This document shows positions 57,801-64,000 of a DNA stretch of 64,000 bases, piece after piece. A model generated the notes under the pieces. That model was not told the DNA's origin. It saw only the letters and a program-made list of their open reading frames with translations, and ran no database searches. A program made the position numbers and the translations under genes. Positions within the stretch are counted from its first letter, which is position 1; each line of letters begins with the position of its first letter. Source of the DNA: Aphelocoma coerulescens (Eukaryota > Chordata > Aves > Passeriformes > Corvidae); contig NC_091017.1 of assembly GCF_041296385.1 (NCBI RefSeq), positions 78,483,055 to 78,547,054 on the forward strand, in the 5' to 3' direction.

Positions 57801-58894
57801 ATCCCACTCTGCTCATCCAGGAGACGGAAGAACTCAACCAGGAGAACCAACTCCAGTCTCCTTCTCATCACCAAGAGCTGGAGAATACCTGGCAGAGCCT
57901 CCCGAGCTTTTAGAGAGCGCAGCTCCCCAGTTAATCCTGTTTTACAGCCGGGATGATTTTCCCACCTCACTACGGCCAAGACAGAAGGGTCCTGTCACCG
58001 TTTCCCGTATTAAATCAGAAAACCCCGGAGCTGGCAGCAGTGGGAGCAGGAATTGTGCTGGTTCCTGGCACCAGACCACGGTGGAGCCCAGACTTCTGCA
58101 AATCTCTGCCTGACAAAGTTCACGGAGCGTTCTGAAGCTGTCAAAACCCTCCAAGTGTGTTTGAGGTATGAAGGAACCCGATCTGATCAGATCCTGAAGA
58201 ACTCAGAGGGGACAGGGGTGAGCACGACCCTCGTTAGGCACCTCCTGCCACTTCGTTCTCTCCAGAATTGATGGTTTTTTAAGGGTTTTTTTAATGTTTT
58301 TTAAATTTTTTTTTTCATTTATTGGTGTTTTTGTGGGCAGACTCCGAAAGGCAGAGCAGAGCGCTGACATCTCCCAACAAGACCATGGGCTGCCCCAAAA
58401 TTAAAACGTGCGAACACCGAACGTGGTGATGGTATCTGGGGGCCCTTCAGGGGTGGAAAGTTGATAAAATCTGGTGAGTAATACCTGGATTTTTAATCAG
58501 CTGCCATCTGAGCATGAGGGGAGCTGTGAGGTTGAGGTTTGCTCCTCCAAACACGATGCTTGACTCATCAACGCCGTTTGCTTTTCTTTCCTGGTTCGGC
58601 AATCTGGCTCTTATCACCTGGGCATGGATGTGCCCCCTCAGTGAGGTCAGGAATTCCTGTCTCCCGATGTTCTCCGCCACTCCCAGCCCCCTGTGCCCAT
58701 TCCCTGCCTCGCTGTAACCCCTGCCTGAGCTGTAACCCAAAGTCAGGTTGATCCGGGTCATCTCAGGAGATAAAATGAACTAAAAGAAATCACCCAAGCT
58801 TTGGTTTGGTTGTTGGGCAGCTGCCTGTGGGGTTTTGGAGCAGGTGGGAGAATTCTGGGGGGTTCCTCCCCACCTGGAGAGTTATTTTACAGAA

Positions 58895-59032
58895 TTCCTC
58901 TCCATCCTCCATCCCTGGAAACTTCCAGTGCCAGCTTGGACAAGGCTCTGAGCACACTGACCTAACTGCTGCTGTCCTGGCTCACTGCAGGCCCAGACAG
59001 CCTTTAACCCAACCCATTCCATGATTCCACCA
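58895..59032 (+). mobile_element. CR1: CR1-like 3' fragment
   Basis: Weak body, but the terminal ACCCAACCCATTCCATGATT is a CR1 tail. Confidence 0.65.
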
Positions 59033-59664
59033 CCATCCTTGTCCTTATCCCCACCAGCAAACCACGGGAATAACCTGCCACAAACCCAAGGAAAACCCTT
59101 AGACGCTCCAGGAGCTGCCACCACCAAGGTGTCCCTGACCCCATGTCTGATATTCGAGATGCAAATCCGTAATCCAAGATGAGACCATCTGGGCCAGTGG
59201 TCCCGGGCTCCGCACAGCCCGAGCCGCAGCCGTTCCGCGGAGGATTCGTGCTCCAAAAAACGTTGGCTCCTGGTTTTGGCTTCCCCTCTCCTGCAGGCAG
59301 GTGCGAGCCCAGCCCAGCCTCCCCTGGGAGACACCCCACTGTGCGGGAAGCACTGGAGGCTGCTCCCTTTCCTCGCGGATCAGATAAGTCCTTGTGGGAA
59401 TTTTGGCAGCGGAGCGCCGAAGATGAGCTTGGCTCGGCTCCAAACAGTTGGAAGCACCTCCGAGGCAGGATTTGTCTGATAAGGGATCTCTGGCTTCCTC
59501 CTTCCCCCTGCCCCAGCATGTCCATGGCTTTGCTGATCCTCTTACACTCCTGCCCCACAAGGTCAGCACCAACTCGTGCTGGTGGAGCTGCCCGTGACCC
59601 CAGATCTGCGCTGGGCTGAGAAACCCCGCGGGTCTGGATGGAGGCTGGAAAAGACGTTTAAGCT

Positions 59665-59885
59665 CACGGAATGGTTTGGGTTGGAAAGGATCTTAAATCC
59701 CATCCAGTCCCACCCCTGCCATGGGCAGGGACACCTCCCGCTGTTTCAGGGTGCTCCAACCCGGCCTTGGACACTGCCAGGGATCCAGGGGCAGCCACAG
59801 CTGCTCTGGGAGAACCTGTGCCAAGGCCTCATCACCCTCACTTATTAGGAATATCTCTCTATCCTATCAGGAATTTCTTCCTGAT
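59665..59885 (-). mobile_element. CR1: CR1 3' fragment
   Basis: CACGGAATGGTTTGGGTTGG, GGGCAGGGACACCTCCCGCT, GAGAACCTGTGCCAAGGCCT and AGGAATTTCTTCCTGATG. The last two blocks are closer to the general avian CR1 consensus than in most copies here. Confidence 0.93.
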
Positions 59886-60994
59886 GTATAAGCAGGAAAT
59901 TATCCCTGGGAAACAGTTATGGATTTATACCATCAAAAGGTATAAAGGATCGGGGTAAAGCTCATTTGGTCCGCTCAAGGTTTTAGGAGGACTTTGTTCC
60001 ACATCACTGAGGCTTCTCACCATCCCTGGAGGTGAGCTGAGCTTTAAGGAGGCTGAAATGACATTCCCAAGGCAACGGCAGCAGAGCAAATCCAAAGCCA
60101 TGGGAAGAGCCCTGTTCTTCTGTGTTTGTACAGAGCTGGAGGACCAAAACCCCCAGAAACTGTCAACCTGAGTGATGAATTCAGAGGTTTGATAACCAAA
60201 TCCCACCTGCAATGGATGATCCATAGGGACTCATCCTGCAGATTATCCTGGATATTCTTGCTTGAAATGTAGGGCAAAGAGTGGATTTATTCCTTTTGAA
60301 GCTTTTACCACCTGAACTTTCTGATTCAGGGCTGGTAGGAGATTTGGGATGCCTCTGGAAGACAAACTCTGGAGGAATCCAGCCGAAAGATCCCTAAAAG
60401 CTGCTAACGTGTGGCAGAAGCATTTTCCTTCTCGTGCAAGGAAGGGACACTGGGATATTAATCACGGATTCCTGCAGCATCAGTTACTGGGGTTGCAATG
60501 GTCAGGATCAAAATGAAGCAAAACCTGCCAGTCAAAACACTGAAAAACCTAAAATTCCTCCTGTCTCTCGCCCTTCACGATGATCCGGAGCTGCTCCAAG
60601 CTGACACCAGCGATTCCTCCAGGCTGTAATTCAGCAGCTCGCTCTGCAGCAAGGCCTCCTTGCTTTGGAAAACCAGAGTTTATTAGGAAGGCTCCCAGCC
60701 ATCCCTTCTTTGCCAGCATCCAAACCGGGAGCAGATTCTGCGGGAAAACATCGGAGCTTTTCTCTCTGCTGGGGGAAGCCAGGTTGGGACACAGGAAAAG
60801 TCACAGCGTGTGAGCTTCGGATCGGTGGGCCCCGGGAGATTTCTGCACGCGCCACCGTGGAACGACGCTGGTGATGGAATGACTGTCCCTGGAGAGGCTC
60901 TGCTGGGCACAGGATGCACAGCTGGAGGAACACAGTCTGGAGTTCGTAAAGAGGTGGACAGTGGGACCTAAGAGGGTCCAACTCCCATTTACCA

Positions 60995-61098
60995 CCCAGT
61001 GTGGGGCAGGTGGCCCTGCCCATGGAACGAGATGATTTTGAGGTCCCTTCCAACCCAAACCAGGCCATGATGCCACCATTCCATGATTCCATGAACAC
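60995..61098 (+). mobile_element. CR1: CR1 3' fragment
   Basis: GGCCCTGCCCATGGAACGAG, GAGGTCCCTTCCAACCCAAA and CATTCCATGATTCCATGA tail. Confidence 0.88.
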
Positions 61099-61679
61099 GA
61101 GGCACCCAAAACTCCAACAGCCGAGGCTGCCTGTGCTGGTGCTGCCTTGCTGGAAAAGCCAGCGTGCTTGAGGTTGGACTTGGAGAACTCTTTGCACGCA
61201 GTAAACACCAGGAAATTAGGGCAGGGTGGGAGCAAACAGATTGTAAATCCCGGCTCTGGTTTGCTCCCTGCTCATCACCCCTCACAAACGACCCCTTTCA
61301 GTGCCACTAAAATCATTTGCCCAATTGTCAGCAGCAGCAGGCGACTCGTGGTGCAGAATTCCTGAAAAACCAGCAACAAAAACACGTCGACAGCAAGAGG
61401 CCTTTGGAAATTTGCATTTTTGGGGAAGTTTCCACCCCGTAAACACCACGGGAGTTCGATCGGGGCCCGGAATTCTTCTGCTTTCTGTTCTGACTTAGTT
61501 CTTGTGCCTGTGCCAGTCGACACAAGCGAGGGAGCGCGGGACGAGGGTCAGGGACGTGGAGGTGCAATCCTGGAGCCACTTTGCTGCCCCAGGCATGGAG
61601 AGAATCCCTCCAGGAACTGAGCCTCTTGCTCAATGCACCCACAGCGTGCCCTGACACCTTCCTGGAGAGGTGCTAAAAC

Positions 61680-62310
61680 CTCTTTTGTTTTTCACTGTCA
61701 CACAGAGGTTATGAGAGATTAAAGCCAGGAGCATTTAAACCCGAGAGGAGCATTTAAACCCGAGCTGAGATGAGCATTCCAACCCCTGCCACCTCGGGAC
61801 GTGCTCGGGTCACTCCTGAGGGATGAACCCGTGGCAGGCCCGGGGCTGGCTCGGGGCTGGGCATCCCGCGGGCGCCAGGCAGGAGCTGTCACAAAGCCGC
61901 CCAGATGTCAGCTCTGCCACGGCCACCCTTCCAAGGGAGGATCCGTGGCGTGGCCGGCGGCCAGGTGGGGGAACAAAAGGCGCCTGCTGGGTTTTTCCTG
62001 CCGCTATTCAACGCCGGCTTAGCGGTCGCGGCGCGTTTGCCTCCTCGGCTCTCCGCTGACGGATGCTCCGCGCCGGGCCCGCCACACGCGGCGGGGCCTC
62101 ACCTTCCTGGGCCGCCTGTTCTCACCTCCGTGCTGCTGCGAGGCAGCCCAGGCCAAAATATAATGTTCCTTAAATGTGCCGGGCGAGAGCACGTTAACAG
62201 GCGGATCTTTCGAAACTTCCCCATTCTTCTGGTAATTTATTGATGAAAGGATTCCTCGCGGGTTAGGCAATATCCCTGCGGATGAAAGCCTGGCTTAGGT
62301 TCTCTCCTTT
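61680..62310. promoter_or_regulatory. Candidate CpG-rich intronic element
   Basis: A CpG-dense core (about 61970-62100, for example CGGTCGCGGCGCGTTTGCCT) is followed by unique AT-containing sequence (AAAATATAATGTTCCTTAAA, TGGTAATTTATTGATGAAAG). No coding frame is supported. Confidence 0.35.
61727..61766. repeat. 22-bp tandem duplication
   Basis: GGAGCATTTAAACCCGAG occurs twice in succession. Confidence 0.85.
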
Positions 62311-63284
62311 CTCCCCCCTCGGTAACGTACACCTCCTCTCGGAGGGCCCCTGATGAAAAATTCCCTGCTGGCCGGGCTGTGCTGCCAGCGGTGCTGCTGA
62401 TGGATCGTGTTCCTCTCTACCTGCTCAGATTAATCAGGTTACAGCTCCAGCCTGCCAACAAAGCCTGGCCTCACACCTCAGCCCAGGCCCGAAATCCAAC
62501 ATCCGAGTCGGGCAAAGGCTGCCCCAGCTTGAAACCCAGCCTAGGAGTCGGGAGAGGCCTTGGCCATCACTTCAGGTGAAAAGAATCCTTCATTTGCTCC
62601 ACATCCCGCTTGTAAATCCCATTTAAACTCCCAAACTGTGAGGCACGGAGCAGAGTGCCAGCCTGGGTGGTGGGAATTGAGATGGAGGAGCTCTGCTGCC
62701 CTGGAACACCATCGATGTGGGAGCTCCCTGGCTGTAAAACCAGCACAGAGCTTCTCCTCCCACTCTGGCAGGGCTGCCGGGAAGTTTAATTTGTGTTTTT
62801 AATGATCTGAGACACTCCTGAGTGAAAGCTGGGAGAGAAACACTCCTAAACACGTCCCCAATTCAGCGCCTGACCAGGCTGAGTTTATCACTGGGAGTAA
62901 CTCTCATCTCACCAGAGGACAAGGCCCATAGATCTCCTCGGTGTTTAAACCCAGCTTAGTGGTCCTTAGGATTTTACTGCAGGGGAGTAAATCCTGGCTG
63001 TGAGCTTGTCTGGCAGAGCCCTTCCACCACCCGCTCACCCCGTGACCGACCAGGCAGCCCCAGTTGGGACCGAGTGTCACAAACCAACCTTGAAGGATGG
63101 TTTAAAACACTGGGAACAGGTTGGGTTTGAGCACAGAAATGGATCTGGGGTGTTTTAAAACAAGAAACCGAGGTCACCGTTCTGCCACGGACACACAGAC
63201 ACAGGCTGGGGTATGGATCTTGTGGCTGGAATTGTGGGGGGCCACTTATTTGTTAATTCAATTCGAACCAGGGATGCCCCAGCC

Positions 63285-63760
63285 CTGGGGCCAACAGCAG
63301 AAGGACGTGGAGCTGCTGGAGAGAGCCCAGAGGAGGCCCCGGAGCTGCTGCAGGGCTGGAGCCCCTCTGCTCTGGAGGCAGCCTGGGAGAGCTGGGAATG
63401 TTCCCCTGGAGAAGGGAAGGAGCCAGGGAGAGCTGGGAGCCCCTTGCAGGGCCTAAAGGGGCTCCAGGAGAGCTGCAGAGGGACTGGGGCCAAGGGCTGG
63501 AGGGCCAGGAGGCAGGGAATGGCTTCCCAGTGGGAAAGGGGAGCTTGGGCTGGGATGTTGGGAAGGAATTGCTGGCTGGGAGGGTGGGGAGGGGCTGGGC
63601 TGGAATTGCCAGAGCAGCTGGGGCTGCCCCTGGATCCCTGGCAGTGCCCAAGGCCAGCCTGGACATTGGGGCTTGGATCCAGCTGGGATGGTGGGAGGTG
63701 TTCCTGCCCATGGATGGGCTTTAAGGGCTCTTCCACCCCAAAGTTTTTAGGATTCTGTTC
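63285..63760 (+). mobile_element. CR1: CR1 fragment, ~475 bp
   Basis: GACGTGGAGCTGCTGGAGAG, GGAGCCCCTCTGCTCTGGAG, CAGGCAGGGAATGGCTTCCC and GCTTGGATCCAGCTGGGATG. Near-identical over long blocks to the reverse complement of 44368-45068. Confidence 0.94.
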
Positions 63761-64000
63761 AATGCCGGTGCTGGGCTGGACCACGGGAAGGACACGACCG
63801 ACCTTCGGCAAATTCCAGCCTTTGCTTCATCCCCTCGTTTTGCTCCAACCAGAACCGATTGCTCAACTTCTCCTTCTTGGCTTAACCTTCACCAGACAAC
63901 CAAATTCTGGTGAAATGAGGTAAGGTTTCACCTGTGGGAACCACGGGCAACTTCTGCAGCCAAATTCCTCAGCGGAGCAGCTCCAGCGCCGTAATTGCGT

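Noticed and set aside
61970..62130. Possible GC-rich exon with a GTGAGG donor on the minus strand
   Set aside because: No credible acceptor or protein similarity; the frame resembles generic CpG-rich DNA.

Overview
The window is vertebrate nuclear DNA, almost certainly from a bird and probably a neoavian or songbird. The main evidence is about forty fragments of CR1, the dominant avian LINE. Most share the 3' signature TTTGGGTTGGAAGGGACC or its reverse complement, next to a CCATGATTCCATG-type tail. There is no bacterial-type gene organisation. Nearly all long open frames fall in CR1 copies or simple repeats and are not genes. The GC-rich, minisatellite-rich texture would suit a microchromosome, but that is inference.

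One gene is firmly recognisable: the 3' end of EXOC6B (exocyst complex component 6B, a Sec15 homologue) on the minus strand. The penultimate coding exon is at 28416-28528 and the terminal coding exon is at 22069-22195. They are separated by a 6,220-bp intron with consensus splice sites and matching phase (AA|G lysine codon). No earlier EXOC6B exon was recognised between 28529 and 64000, so that stretch is read as a large upstream intron. The 3' UTR runs leftward from 22068 and its end is uncertain. Positions 1 to about 20350 are then downstream intergenic DNA. In human, EXOC6B is followed in this direction by CYP26B1, the retinoic-acid hydroxylase. No CYP26B1 exon was seen here.

Layout by region. 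1-20.3 kb: intergenic DNA with a 12 x 20-bp minisatellite (3250-3489), a 166-bp tandem duplication (4118-4440), tandem CR1 copies (5902-6610), a CpG-rich island (14770-15330), a 12 x 25-bp minisatellite (16749-17048) and AT-rich, enhancer-like stretches. 20.3-28.5 kb: EXOC6B 3' UTR, terminal exon and last intron. The intron holds a perfect 38-bp hairpin abutting a three-copy array of about 205 bp (23915-24590), a CpG/AT-rich candidate element, CR1 copies and about 1 kb of AAATAG-type repeat. 28.5-64 kb: inferred intron with many CR1 fragments, long purine arrays ((GAAA)n at 40.1 kb, (GGGAA)n at 42 kb and a G-rich array at 46.1 kb), a GGTGAC array at 52.5-53.1 kb, a pyrimidine tract at 54.1-54.6 kb and several candidate regulatory stretches.

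No convincing new protein system was found. The most testable leads are three. The first is the GGTGAC array, which contains five exact GGGTCA-N5-GGGTCA direct repeats, the spacing used by retinoic-acid receptors. The second is the hairpin plus tandem array in the last EXOC6B intron. The third is the CpG island 7 kb beyond the end of the gene.
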